A DNA stretch of 64,000 nt from Sphingomonas sp. TREG-RG-20F-R18-01. GTDB lineage: Bacteria > Pseudomonadota > Alphaproteobacteria > Sphingomonadales > Sphingomonadaceae. The stretch covers positions 228,459 to 292,458 of the forward strand of contig NZ_JAKNQQ010000006.1 in NCBI RefSeq assembly GCF_022662475.1, given 5' to 3'. Both the position numbers and the translations under genes were made by a program. Shown piece after piece: positions 45,861 to 54,925 of the stretch (positions within the stretch are counted from its first letter, which is position 1; each line of letters starts with the position of its first letter). The notes below the pieces were generated by a model. That model saw nothing but the letters and a program-made list of their open reading frames with translations. It searched no databases and was not told where the DNA came from.

Positions 45861-46543
45861 CCGTTCGCGCCATCGTAACCGATATCGAGGGAACGACATC
45901 GAGCATAGCTTTCGTCCATGACGTGCTGTTCCCCTATGCCCGCGCGCGGCTTGCTGCGTTCGTTGCCGCGAATGCGGCGCGGCTCGGCGATGAACTGGAG
46001 CAGGTGCGCCAGGAGACGCATGCGCCGGCGCTCGACCTGCACGCGGCGATCGCGCAGTTGCTGGCCTGGCACGATGCCGACCGCAAGGTGGCACCGCTCA
46101 AGGCGATCCAGGGGATGATCTGGGCAGAGGGCTATGCCGATGGAAGCCTGACTGGCCATCTCTATCCCGATGCGATCGCGGGACTGCGGCGATGGCATGC
46201 GCAGGGCGTTGCATTGTATGTCTATTCCTCCGGATCGATCGCGGCGCAAAAACTGCTGTTTTCGCACACCGCCGCAGGGGACCTGACCCCGCTTTTCACC
46301 GGGTATTTCGACACCACGATCGGTGGCAAGCGCGACAGCGGATCCTACGCCGAGATCGCGCGACGGCTTGCGATGCCGGGAACGGACATTCTGTTTCTGT
46401 CGGATGTGGCGGCGGAGCTGGCGGCGGCCCGGCAAGCGGGATTGGCCGCGCTGCTCCTGGCGCGCGACGCACTGCCCGAAGAGTCCGCTTATCCGGTCGC
46501 GACCAGCTTCGACACGATCTTCCCCGAAAAGGCGCCCGCATGA
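45857..46543 (+). CDS. mtnC: enolase-phosphatase E1
   Basis: A 228-residue HAD-family enzyme. Motif I is DIEGTTS (Asp9, Glu11), the atypical DxE form of enolase-phosphatases, and the later motif YSSGSIAAQ carries the Ser. FLSDVAAEL fits motif IV. It enolises and dephosphorylates the diketo intermediate to acireductone. Overlaps mtnD by 4 bases. Confidence 0.92.
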   Translation: MTVRAIVTDIEGTTSSIAFVHDVLFPYARARLAAFVAANAARLGDELEQVRQETHAPALDLHAAIAQLLAWHDADRKVAPLKAIQGMIWAEGYADGSLTGHLYPDAIAGLRRWHAQGVALYVYSSGSIAAQKLLFSHTAAGDLTPLFTGYFDTTIGGKRDSGSYAEIARRLAMPGTDILFLSDVAAELAAARQAGLAALLLARDALPEESAYPVATSFDTIFPEKAPA

Positions 46544-47610
46544 TCCTCGACGGCAAGAAGACACGTTCGATCTGGTTGAATGCGGATGGCTGGAGCGTCG
46601 GGATCTTTGACCAGCGGCGGCTGCCATGGGCGGTCGAGCGTCTGGCGCTGACGACGGTCGACGAATGTGCACACGCGATCGCGGATATGGCGACACGCGG
46701 CGCGCCCTTGATCGGGGCGGTTGCCGCTTATGGGATGGCGCTCGCGCTGCGCGTGGAGGCGGACGATGCGGCGCTGGAACGCGCCTATCGCCAGTTGCTC
46801 GCGACGCGACCGACGGCGGTCAACCTGAAGTGGGCGCTCGATCGGGTTCGCAGCGTAGTGGCCCGCTTGCCCGCCGCCGAACGCGCGGTCGCCGCTTATG
46901 CCGACGCCGCCGCGTTGTGTGACGAGGACGTCGCGATCAATGCCGCGATCGGTCGCGCGGGTCTCGAGATCCTCCAAGACCTCGCCACACGCCATCCCGG
47001 CCGGCCGATCAATATCCTGACGCACTGCAATGCGGGATGGCTGGCAACGGTCGATTGGGGCACCGCGACCGCGCCGATCTACATGGCGCACGACCTCGGT
47101 ATTCCGGTGCACGTGTGGGTCGACGAGACGCGCCCGCGGAACCAGGGGGCGCTGACCGCGCTGGAGTTGGCCGGGCACGCGATCCCGCATACCTACGTCG
47201 TCGACAACGCCGGCGGGTTGCTGATGCAGCGCGGTCAGGTCGATTTGGTCATCGTCGGGACCGATCGCGTCACGCGCAACGGGGATGTCTGCAACAAGAT
47301 CGGAACATATCTCAAGGCACTGGCCGCGCGCGACAATGGCATACCGTTCGTGGTGGCGTTGCCGTCGTCGACCTACGACCCGATGACCGCGGATGGCGCC
47401 GCCGTTCCGGTCGAGGAACGCGCGCCAGCCGAGGTTCGGTCGCTCGAGGGGCCGGACGACAGCGGCACGCTGCGGCGGATAACCGTCACGACGGCACCGG
47501 CGGCGAACCCCGCGTTCGACATCACGCCGGCGCGGTTGATCACCGAATATATCACCGACAGAGGCAGGATCGTCGGCCCGACCGCACTCGCGGACGCCTT
47601 TCGCGCCTAG
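46540..47610 (+). CDS. mtnA: methylthioribose-1-phosphate isomerase
   Basis: A 356-residue MtnA of the eIF2B-like family. THCNAGWLATV carries the catalytic Cys, and VGTDRVTRNGDVCNKIGT carries the catalytic Asp. It isomerises methylthioribose-1-phosphate to the ribulose form. It ends the operon, 47 bases from the convergent permease stop. Genes for MTA phosphorylase or MTR kinase are not in the window, so the phosphorylated substrate must be supplied from elsewhere. Confidence 0.94.
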   Translation: MILDGKKTRSIWLNADGWSVGIFDQRRLPWAVERLALTTVDECAHAIADMATRGAPLIGAVAAYGMALALRVEADDAALERAYRQLLATRPTAVNLKWALDRVRSVVARLPAAERAVAAYADAAALCDEDVAINAAIGRAGLEILQDLATRHPGRPINILTHCNAGWLATVDWGTATAPIYMAHDLGIPVHVWVDETRPRNQGALTALELAGHAIPHTYVVDNAGGLLMQRGQVDLVIVGTDRVTRNGDVCNKIGTYLKALAARDNGIPFVVALPSSTYDPMTADGAAVPVEERAPAEVRSLEGPDDSGTLRRITVTTAPAANPAFDITPARLITEYITDRGRIVGPTALADAFRA

Positions 47611-47657
47611 CGACCTCCGAGCCAGCGCCCACCGTCGCCCGCAAGTCGAGGATTCCG

Positions 47658-48710
47658 TCAGGCGCCGTAGCGCACCTCGATGTCGTCGAGCCGTTTCCAG
47701 CGATACACGCCCCAGCTCACGATCCAGCACAAGGCGAACATGCCGATGATGCCGAAGCCGAGCAGGTTGAACCGGCCGCCGAGGTCGCTGGCGACCGACC
47801 ATATTCCGCCGGTCAAGCCGAGCTTGTCCGCGATCAACGCGAGCGTCTCGATCCCGCCGATCACGATTGCGACGAACGCCGACACCGCGGTGATCGTGAT
47901 GTTGTAATAGAGCTTTCGGATCGGCTTGACGAACGCCCACTCATACGCGCCGAGCATCAGGATGCCGTCGGTCGTGTCGACCAGCGCCATGCCCGCCGCG
48001 AACAAAGCGGGAAGCACCAGCACCGGCCCCAGCGCGAAGGCGTGCGCGGCCTGCGCCGCGGACAGGCCGAGGATCGCGACCTCGGTCGCGGTGTCGAACC
48101 CCAGCCCGAACAGGAAGCCGAGCGGCGCCATGTGCCAGCTGCGCGACACCAGCCGGAACAGCGGCCGGAACAGGCGGGACAGGAGCCCGCGCCCGCCGAG
48201 CAGGATGTCGAGATCCTCGTCGACATAGGCACCGCCCGCGCGGACGTGCTGAAAGGTGCGCCAGACCGAGCGCAGGATCACCAGGTTCATCGCCGCGATC
48301 GTGAACAGGAACGCCGCGGATACGATCGTCGCGACCACCCCACCGGTCGCCTTGAGCGCGGCGAAGTCGGACAGGGCCGAGGCGGTGAATGCGATCGCGA
48401 CCGAGGCGAGCAGGATGATCGTGCTGTGCCCGATCGCGAACCAGAAGCCGACGGTGATCGGCCGCTGCCCGTCCTGCATCAGCTTGCGCGTGACGTTGTC
48501 GATCGCGGCGATGTGATCCGCATCGACCGCATGACGCAGCCCCAGCCCCCAGGCGAGCAGCGCGGTGCCGAGCATCAGCGGCTGCGCGTGGAACAGCGCC
48601 AGCGCCCAGATCCACGCCCCGACATTCGCGCCGATCAACAGCACGTAGAGCAGGCTGATCCGCTTGCGCAGCGTGGGCAGGGCGGGGGCGGGCGGGGCGG
48701 GAGCGGGCAT
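47658..48710 (-). CDS. nickel/cobalt permease (NiCoT/HoxN family)
   Basis: A 350-residue membrane transporter. RHAVDADHI in helix II is the NiCoT signature metal-binding motif, and GFWFAIGHSTIILL and FGLGFDTATE follow as further family motifs. Placement at the end of a cobalamin operon behind a B12 riboswitch argues for cobalt as the main substrate. ATG 48710 lies just after the DUF1636 stop; TTG 48728, closer to a GGAGG, is an alternative start that would overlap DUF1636. Confidence 0.9.
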   Translation of the reverse strand: MPAPAPPAPALPTLRKRISLLYVLLIGANVGAWIWALALFHAQPLMLGTALLAWGLGLRHAVDADHIAAIDNVTRKLMQDGQRPITVGFWFAIGHSTIILLASVAIAFTASALSDFAALKATGGVVATIVSAAFLFTIAAMNLVILRSVWRTFQHVRAGGAYVDEDLDILLGGRGLLSRLFRPLFRLVSRSWHMAPLGFLFGLGFDTATEVAILGLSAAQAAHAFALGPVLVLPALFAAGMALVDTTDGILMLGAYEWAFVKPIRKLYYNITITAVSAFVAIVIGGIETLALIADKLGLTGGIWSVASDLGGRFNLLGFGIIGMFALCWIVSWGVYRWKRLDDIEVRYGA

Positions 48711-48714
48711 CGGA

Positions 48715-49125
48715 TCAGCTTTCGACAAGGTAACCCTCCGGCGGTGTACGGGCGATGAAATGGCCCTTGATGCCCTGCGGCCATTGCTTGAAGGGCACGC
48801 GGCCCTGCTCGCTGTCGGCATAATGGACCGCATAATCGAGGATCGCGCACGCGGCCTCGGCATCGGGCGTGAAGCGGCCGAGCAGATAGCCGACCTTGCC
48901 GGGCGCACGCAGGTGGATCGAGCAATGTTCGGTGCACGAGAAGAGGCACGGCATCTGCTGGATCGCGACGTCGGCGTAGCGCGGATCGGCGGCCTTCGCG
49001 GCTTCGAGCGCCGCGACGAGCAGCGCGCCGCCGCGCGTGCCATCGGCATCTTCCCGCTCATCCGCAGACAGGCGGCAGGTGTTGCACGCGATGACGGCGA
49101 GGCCGTTCGCGACAGGGGTCAGCAT
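48715..49125 (-). CDS. DUF1636 cysteine-rich (putative Fe-S or metal-binding) protein
   Basis: A 136-residue protein with ACNTC near the start and MPCLFSCTEHC in the middle, four to five cysteines spaced like a 2Fe-2S or metal site of thioredoxin-like ferredoxins. The family DUF1636 is repeatedly found in cobalamin clusters but has no established function. It stands between bluB and the metal permease, so an electron-transfer role for flavin-dependent BluB or a metal-handling role are both possible. Confidence 0.75.
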   Translation of the reverse strand: MLTPVANGLAVIACNTCRLSADEREDADGTRGGALLVAALEAAKAADPRYADVAIQQMPCLFSCTEHCSIHLRAPGKVGYLLGRFTPDAEAACAILDYAVHYADSEQGRVPFKQWPQGIKGHFIARTPPEGYLVES

Positions 49126-49159
49126 GGTTTCTGGTCCAATTTTCGAGAGGGGCGGGGAT

Positions 49160-49801
49160 TCATCGTTCGAGGATCCGGTCCGCGATCGGCTCGCGGGCCT
49201 GCCAGCCGCGGCGCTCGAGCTCGGGGGTGTCGGACGGCTCGGTCGGGTAGCCGAGGCACAGCAGGGCGATCAGCGACCACCCGGGGGGCACGTCGAGCAG
49301 TTCGGTCACCACGGCGGGGTCGAGGATCGAGACCCAGCCGACCCCGATGTCGCGAGCGCGCGCGGCGAGCCACAGCGTATGGATCGCCATGACGGTCGAG
49401 TAGCGCAGCATCTCGGGCATCGTGGCGCGACCGAGGCCGTGGCCCGCGACCGGCGCCTCGTCGCAGAACACCGCGACCAGTTCGGGCGCCTTGCGAATGC
49501 CGTGGAGCTTGAGCGCCTGATAGCGTGCGCGCAGCGTTGCATCAGGGATCGCCCGGGCAGCGTCCCGGGACGTGGCATCGACGTGATCGGCAAGCCGGGT
49601 GCGCAGCGCCGCCGAACGGATCCGGACGAAGCGCCACGGCTGCGCATTGCCGACCGACGGCGCGAGCGCGGCGGTGTCGAGCAACACTCGCATGTCGTCC
49701 TCGGACACGGTGCGCGTTCTGAAGTGCCGGACGTCGCGCCGCCAGCGGAGCAGCGTCTCGAGCTGTGCCCCGAATGCCGGGTCGAAGTCGGGTGCGGTCA
49801 T
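49160..49801 (-). CDS. bluB: 5,6-dimethylbenzimidazole synthase
   Basis: A 213-residue nitroreductase-fold flavoenzyme. RWRRDVRHFRTRTV near the N-terminus, LAPSVGNAQPWRFVRI and GVGWVSILDP match BluB, which breaks down FMNH2 with oxygen to give the lower ligand of B12. Start ATG 49801 overlaps the cobF stop by 4 bases. Presence confirms an aerobic pathway. Confidence 0.92.
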   Translation of the reverse strand: MTAPDFDPAFGAQLETLLRWRRDVRHFRTRTVSEDDMRVLLDTAALAPSVGNAQPWRFVRIRSAALRTRLADHVDATSRDAARAIPDATLRARYQALKLHGIRKAPELVAVFCDEAPVAGHGLGRATMPEMLRYSTVMAIHTLWLAARARDIGVGWVSILDPAVVTELLDVPPGWSLIALLCLGYPTEPSDTPELERRGWQAREPIADRILER

Positions 49802-50559
49802 GCCGTCGCCTCCGCCCGCCGGAGGAGGTAGGTGTCCATGATCCAGCCATGCGCCGCGCGGAGGCTTGCCCGCTGCGCGACGATGTCCGCGGAGACCTCG
49901 GCCAGCGGACCGGCCACGAGTGCCTGGTGCGGCATCCCGAGATACGCGCCCCACCAGATCGTAACGCCGCGCGGATCGAGCGTCGCGAACGCGCAGCCGC
50001 CGTCGAGCATTACCGCGAGTGTATCCGCCGCCGTCGGCCAGCCATCGGTGCGCAGGCGGCGTCCGGTCGTGACGAGCACGGGTGCGGCAAGCGTGTTGAG
50101 CGGGATCGTATGGGCGGCGGTCAGCGCCTGGAGGCTCGTGATGCCCGGCACGACATGGACGCGGATCGCCAGGCCGTCGTGTCGCAGCCGGTCGGCGATC
50201 CGCAGGCTGCTGTCATAGAGCGACGGATCGCCCCAGACTAGCAACGCCAGCCGACCGCCGTCCGGCAGATGCGCCGCGATCTGCGCTGCCCAACCCTCGG
50301 CGATCGCATCGTGCCAGTCACCGACGGCGGCGAGATACGGCGCGTCTTCCGCGCGTTCGGGCAGATCGAATTCGACCACCCGGGTCCCGCCGCGCAGCAC
50401 GGCGGCGCATAGGGTCCGGCGCAGGTCGATCAGGTCCAACGCGGCGTCGCGTTTGCGCGGGAGCAGGATGAGATCGGCGGCATTCATCGCGGTTTCCGCC
50501 GCGCGCGTCAGATGGTCGGGGTTGCCGGTGCCGATGCCGATGAGGTGCAGGTCGATCAT
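49798..50559 (-). CDS. cobF: precorrin-6A synthase (deacetylating)
   Basis: A 253-residue methyltransferase of the tetrapyrrole family. The N-terminal IGIGTGNPDHLT and the WGDPSLYDSSLRI loop are family motifs, and RVHVVPGITSLQALTA follows. CobF methylates C1 and releases acetate, a step of the aerobic route only. The start overlaps cobA by 4 bases. Confidence 0.92.
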   Translation of the reverse strand: MIDLHLIGIGTGNPDHLTRAAETAMNAADLILLPRKRDAALDLIDLRRTLCAAVLRGGTRVVEFDLPERAEDAPYLAAVGDWHDAIAEGWAAQIAAHLPDGGRLALLVWGDPSLYDSSLRIADRLRHDGLAIRVHVVPGITSLQALTAAHTIPLNTLAAPVLVTTGRRLRTDGWPTAADTLAVMLDGGCAFATLDPRGVTIWWGAYLGMPHQALVAGPLAEVSADIVAQRASLRAAHGWIMDTYLLRRAEATA

Positions 50560-51272
50560 GACTCGAGCAGCGGTCCGTAGAGGATCAGTGCCGGGGCATC
50601 GTGCCGCGGCTCGAGATCGCGTGCGAGGTCCGCGATGGTCGCGCGTGTCAGCCGCTGGTCGGGATAGCTGACGTTCTCCGCAAGCAACGCGGGGGTATCC
50701 GGCGACAGGCCATGCGCGACGAGCATCTCGACCAGTGCGGCGAAGGTCCGCTTGGGCATGAACACCACCGTCGTCGCGGCAGGGTCGGCAAGTGCCGCCA
50801 GGTTGAGCCCGTCTGGCAGCCCGCCGGTAACGTCATGCCCCGTCACGAACTGGACCCGCCGGGCGCTTAGCCGTCGTGTCAGCGGGATCGCCGCGGCGGC
50901 GGCGGCGGCGCTGGCGGAGGTGACGCCGGGGACGATCTCGAACGCGATGCCGGCGGTGCGGAGCGCTGCGATCTCCTCCTCCAGCCGCCCGAAGATCGCG
51001 GGGTCACCCGATTTCAGGCGGACCACGCGGACGCCGGTCAGCGCGTGATCGACCAGCAGTCGCGAGACATGCGCCTGCGACGGCGAAGCGCGGCCCGCGC
51101 GTTTGCCGACCGCGACCAGTTCCGCGCCCTTGCGGACATGCTGGAGGATCGGCCCAGAGGACAGATCGTCGAACAGCACGACGTCCGCCGCCTGCAACCG
51201 CGCGACCGCCTTGAGCGTCAGCAACTCGGGGTCGCCCGGGCCGGAGCCGACGAAGGAGACGAAGCCGCTCAT
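50556..51272 (-). CDS. cobA: uroporphyrinogen-III C-methyltransferase
   Basis: A 238-residue SUMT. GSGPGDPELLTLKA and RLKSGDPAIFGR are the two SAM-binding signature loops, followed by VPGVTSASAAAA. It makes precorrin-2 from uroporphyrinogen III, the branch point for B12 and sirohaem. It lacks the CysG oxidase/chelatase part. Start overlaps cobB stop by 4 bases. Confidence 0.94.
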   Translation of the reverse strand: MSGFVSFVGSGPGDPELLTLKAVARLQAADVVLFDDLSSGPILQHVRKGAELVAVGKRAGRASPSQAHVSRLLVDHALTGVRVVRLKSGDPAIFGRLEEEIAALRTAGIAFEIVPGVTSASAAAAAAAIPLTRRLSARRVQFVTGHDVTGGLPDGLNLAALADPAATTVVFMPKRTFAALVEMLVAHGLSPDTPALLAENVSYPDQRLTRATIADLARDLEPRHDAPALILYGPLLES

Positions 51273-52576
51273 CGCTCGGGGGCGATCAGGTGGAAGAAGG
51301 TTCCCGAGACCTGACCGCGATACGACCCGGTCTCGGCCACCGGGGTCCCCTCGGCGTCGACGACGTGCGCGAGCGGCGCATCGGGCTGTTCGAGGATCGT
51401 GGAATAATGGAATTCGTGGCCGCGCTGCGCGGTCCCCGCCGCCGCGCCCGCGACCGGCGCGAGCAACGTGGCGTAGCGATACCCGAGATGCATCCGCCGC
51501 TGCGCATAGCTTGTCACGAGCCCGAGCAGCCCGGCCATCCGGTGGCGCGTACCGTCGGCATCGATCAGGCCGTCGCCGAGCGCCATGTAGCCGCCGCACT
51601 CGCCGTGCACCGGACGGGTGCGGGCATGCTCGGCAAGCGCGGTGCGGAAGCGCGTGGCGGCGGCGAGGCGTCCGGCATGGAGTTCGGGATAGCCACCGGG
51701 CAGCCAGACGAGGTCTGCGGCTGCGTCGGGGGCCTCGTCCGCAAGCGGCGAGAACGGCAGGATCTCCGCGCCCGCGCTGCGCCAGCCTGCGAGCATGTGC
51801 GGGTACGCAAAGGAAAAGGCGGCATCCTGCGCCAGCGCGATTCGTTGCGCGGGCGGGGCGAAGCGGTGCGCGGCGGCAGCGGGGGCGGCGGCGCTCGTCG
51901 CCGCCTCGCGGATCGCCGTAAGATCGACATGCTCGCGCAGGAAGACCGCGTAATCGGCGATCCGCGCATCGAGATCGGGATGCTCGGAGGCTTGTACCAG
52001 ACCGAGGTGACGCTCGGGCAGCTTGAGGTCGCCACGCCGGGGCAGCGCGCCGAACACCCGGATCCCCACCGCCGCCATGCCGCTGCGCGCGAGCCGTTCA
52101 TGCCGCGGGCTTGCGACGCGATTGAGGATCACGCCGGCGACCTGCACCGCGGGGTCGTAGCGCGCGAAGCCGAGCGCGGTGGCGGCGGCGGATTGTGCCT
52201 GGCCCGACACGTCGATCACCAGCACCACCGGCCAGCCCATCCGCCGCGCGACGTCCGCGCTCGCGCCGTTGCCGGTCGCGCCCGGCTTGGCGACGCCGTC
52301 GAACAGGCCCATCGAACCCTCAGCAAGCACGAGATCGGCATCGCGACCCTCTGCCGCGAGACCGTGGAGCATCGGCTCCGCCATCGCCCAGCTGTCGAGG
52401 TTGAACGAAGGCCGTCCACTAGCCGCGCGGTGGAAGGCGGGGTCGATATAGTCGGGGCCGCTCTTGAACGGTTGCACGCACAACCCCGCGTCGCGGAACG
52501 CGCGCAGCAGACCGAGCATCACGGTCGTCTTGCCGGTTCCCGAGGCGGGGGCGGCGATCATCACGCCCGGGGTCAT
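51269..52576 (-). CDS. cobB: hydrogenobyrinic/cobyrinic acid a,c-diamide synthase
   Basis: A 435-residue enzyme joining an N-terminal dethiobiotin-synthase-like ATPase (P-loop ASGTGKTT at about 10-17) with a C-terminal glutamine amidotransferase (Cys in GECGGYMALG). It amidates the a and c side chains. Because the operon has CobN, hydrogenobyrinic acid is the expected substrate. Overlaps cobM by 4 bases. Confidence 0.93.
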   Translation of the reverse strand: MTPGVMIAAPASGTGKTTVMLGLLRAFRDAGLCVQPFKSGPDYIDPAFHRAASGRPSFNLDSWAMAEPMLHGLAAEGRDADLVLAEGSMGLFDGVAKPGATGNGASADVARRMGWPVVLVIDVSGQAQSAAATALGFARYDPAVQVAGVILNRVASPRHERLARSGMAAVGIRVFGALPRRGDLKLPERHLGLVQASEHPDLDARIADYAVFLREHVDLTAIREAATSAAAPAAAAHRFAPPAQRIALAQDAAFSFAYPHMLAGWRSAGAEILPFSPLADEAPDAAADLVWLPGGYPELHAGRLAAATRFRTALAEHARTRPVHGECGGYMALGDGLIDADGTRHRMAGLLGLVTSYAQRRMHLGYRYATLLAPVAGAAAGTAQRGHEFHYSTILEQPDAPLAHVVDAEGTPVAETGSYRGQVSGTFFHLIAPER

Positions 52577-53358
52577 GCGTCAGTCCCTGCGAAGGGCGAG
52601 GTGGCGCTTTCCGGGCGGAAGCGGCGGTCGTAGCCGAGGGCGTACAGGCTGCTCTCCGCAAAATCCTCGGCCGTTAGGACTCGGCCGACGAGGATCAGCG
52701 CGGTCCGTTCCGGGCCGTCCGCCGCAGCCGCGACGATCGTCGCGAGCGTCGCGCGGACGATCCGTTCGTCGGGCCAGCTTGCCCGCCACACGATCGCAAC
52801 CGGGCAGTCTGCGCCGTACGCCGGGGTCAGCTCGGTGACGACGCGGTCGAGCGCGTGGATCGAAAGATGAATCGCGAGCGTCGCCCCGGTCGCGGCGAAG
52901 GCGGGAAGAGTCTCCGCGCTCGGCATCGTGCTGGCGCGCCCCGATGTGCGGGTGAGAACGACCGATTGCGCCACGCCGGGGAGGGTGAGTTCGGCCTCGA
53001 GCGTCGCGGCAGCGGCGGCGAAGGCGGGGACGCCCGGCGTGATGCTGAAAGGAATGTCGTGCGCGCGGAGCCGCCGGAGTTGCTCGCCCAGCGCCGACCA
53101 GATCGACAGGTCGCCCGAATGGAGTCGTGCGATGTCATGGCCCGCCGCATGCGCCGCCACGATCTCGTCGATGATCTGATCGAGCGACAGGGGCGCGGTG
53201 TTGACGATCCGCGCGCCCGGCGGACAATGGTCGAGCAACGCCGCCGGGACGAGCGACCCGGCGTACAGGCACACGGGAGCGGCGGCGATCAGGTCGCGGC
53301 CGCGCAGCGTGAGCAGATCAGGCGCGCCGGGGCCGGCGCCGATGAAATGAACGGTCAT
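52573..53358 (-). CDS. cobM: precorrin-4 C11-methyltransferase
   Basis: A 261-residue tetrapyrrole methyltransferase. GAGPGAPDLLTLRG, LHSGDLSIWSALGEQ and ITPGVPAFAAAA are recognisable; the LHSGDLSIW variant loop is characteristic of CobM/CbiF. It methylates C11 of precorrin-4. ATG 53358 overlaps cobE by 4 bases. Confidence 0.93.
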   Translation of the reverse strand: MTVHFIGAGPGAPDLLTLRGRDLIAAAPVCLYAGSLVPAALLDHCPPGARIVNTAPLSLDQIIDEIVAAHAAGHDIARLHSGDLSIWSALGEQLRRLRAHDIPFSITPGVPAFAAAAATLEAELTLPGVAQSVVLTRTSGRASTMPSAETLPAFAATGATLAIHLSIHALDRVVTELTPAYGADCPVAIVWRASWPDERIVRATLATIVAAAADGPERTALILVGRVLTAEDFAESSLYALGYDRRFRPESATSPFAGTDA

Positions 53359-53720
53359 GTCGAAGGTCCTTGGGCGATCGCGCAGGTCGCGCTGCGATCG
53401 GGGGAGATGTGACGGTGCGCGAGCAGCCGCGCGCTTGCGCCGATCGCGGCGAGGGCGGCGGCTTCGGCGACGCTGCCGGTGCCGCGCGCCGCGAGGCTTG
53501 GCCTCGAGCGGGTCGGCGTCGGTACGCCGGTCAGCGCCGCCGCCGGAATGGCGAACAGCGCAAGACCAAGCCGTTCGGCGAGTGGCGCGAGCAGAGCGGT
53601 CTTGTCGTCGGGCGCGGCCAGCGCGGTGACCGGGGGGTGCCCGACTTGCGCCAGCGCCAGCGCTGCCTCGCACGACTCGAGCGCAGTCCCGCTGCGGAAC
53701 CCGAAGCCAGCGACGATCAT
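53355..53720 (-). CDS. cobE: CobE (CbiG C-terminal-like)
   Basis: A 121-residue protein equivalent to the C-terminal domain of CbiG. GFGFRSGTALES at the N-terminus and SVAEAAALAA near the C-terminus are the visible family features. CobE is needed in aerobic B12 synthesis, but its reaction is not settled. Position between cobM and cobL, overlapping both, supports the call. Confidence 0.85.
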   Translation of the reverse strand: MIVAGFGFRSGTALESCEAALALAQVGHPPVTALAAPDDKTALLAPLAERLGLALFAIPAAALTGVPTPTRSRPSLAARGTGSVAEAAALAAIGASARLLAHRHISPDRSATCAIAQGPST

Positions 53721-54925
53721 CGCGAGACGCTCCACTGGACGATCGGATAGTGCGCGCGCCAGCCGCGGCGCGTGCCGATCGGCGCGGCGTCGGACAGGTC
53801 GATCCGCAGCAAATCGCCGCCTTTCGCGTGGTGCCACTGTGCCAGCAACGCCTCGGATTCGAGCGTCACTGCGTTGGCGACGATCCGCGTGCCGGGCGCG
53901 AGGTGCGTCCAGAGCCAGCCGAGCAGCGCCTCGGAAAGCCCGCCGCCGATGAACACCGCGTCCGGCGTGGGGTGATCGGCCAACCCGTCGGGCGCGCGCG
54001 CTTCGACGAGCTGGAGACGCTCGACCCCCAGAGCGGCGGCGTTGGCGCGGGCGCGTTCGGTGCGGATGGGGTCCGCCTCGAATGCGATTGCTCGGGTGGT
54101 CGGATGCGCAAGCAGCCATTCGATCGCGATCGACCCCGAACCCGTGCCGATGTCCCACAAGGTCTCGAACGGTCTTGGCGCGAGCGCGGATAGCGTGAGC
54201 GCGCGGACCGGGCGCTTGGTGATCTGCCCGTCATGCGCGAACCAATTGTCGGGGCGTCCGGATGTGGTGGCCAGAACCGCCCCGTCGCCGTCCACGGCAA
54301 TGCCGACGGCGACGGGATGCACGATATCGGTGAAGTCGATCGTGGCGGCGGTGGTTTCGCGGATGCGCTCGCGCGGACCGCCGAGCGCTTCGAGCACGCA
54401 CAACCGGCTGTCCCCGAAACCCTGATCGCGCAGGTAGCGCGCCAGGGCGCCGACCGCCGCGCCATCGCGCACCAGCACGATCACGCGGACGTTCGGGGCA
54501 AGGATCGGGCGCAGTCGAGCGAAAGGCGCGGCGTGGAGGCCGAGGCACTCCGTGGTGTCGATCGGCCACCCCAGTCGCGCTGCGGCGATGCCGAAGCTCG
54601 AGAGTGCCGGATAGGCGATCCATTCACCCCGCTCGAGGTGTCGCGTGACGACCGATCCTGCGCCGAACCAGAACGGATCGCCCGATACCAGCAGCACGAC
54701 CCGCCGCCCGCGCTGCGCCAGCAGCGGCGCGATCCCGTCCTCGAACGGCACAGGCCACACGGCGGTTTCGCACGCCAGATCGGGCAGCAGTGCGAGATGG
54801 CGCGCGGCACCGGTCACCCGTTCGGCGCGCGCGAGGGCATCATGGCTTGCGGGGGACAGGCCGGCTGGTCCATCCTCGCCGATCCCGACGATCGTCAGCC
54901 ATGCCTTGCCGAGTTCATCCGCCAT
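53717..54925 (-). CDS. cobL: precorrin-6B C5,15-methyltransferase (decarboxylating)
   Basis: A 402-residue fusion of a CbiE-type methyltransferase (about 1-200, with VGIGEDGPAGLSP and VSGDPFWFGAGS) and a CbiT-type methyltransferase (about 215-402, with LWDIGTGSGSIAIEWL). It methylates C5 and C15 and decarboxylates the acetate side chain. Its ATG overlaps the ATG of cobK on the other strand in the self-complementary CATG at 54923-54926. AGGA on the minus strand lies nine bases upstream, inside the cobK coding region. Confidence 0.93.
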   Translation of the reverse strand: MADELGKAWLTIVGIGEDGPAGLSPASHDALARAERVTGAARHLALLPDLACETAVWPVPFEDGIAPLLAQRGRRVVLLVSGDPFWFGAGSVVTRHLERGEWIAYPALSSFGIAAARLGWPIDTTECLGLHAAPFARLRPILAPNVRVIVLVRDGAAVGALARYLRDQGFGDSRLCVLEALGGPRERIRETTAATIDFTDIVHPVAVGIAVDGDGAVLATTSGRPDNWFAHDGQITKRPVRALTLSALAPRPFETLWDIGTGSGSIAIEWLLAHPTTRAIAFEADPIRTERARANAAALGVERLQLVEARAPDGLADHPTPDAVFIGGGLSEALLGWLWTHLAPGTRIVANAVTLESEALLAQWHHAKGGDLLRIDLSDAAPIGTRRGWRAHYPIVQWSVSR

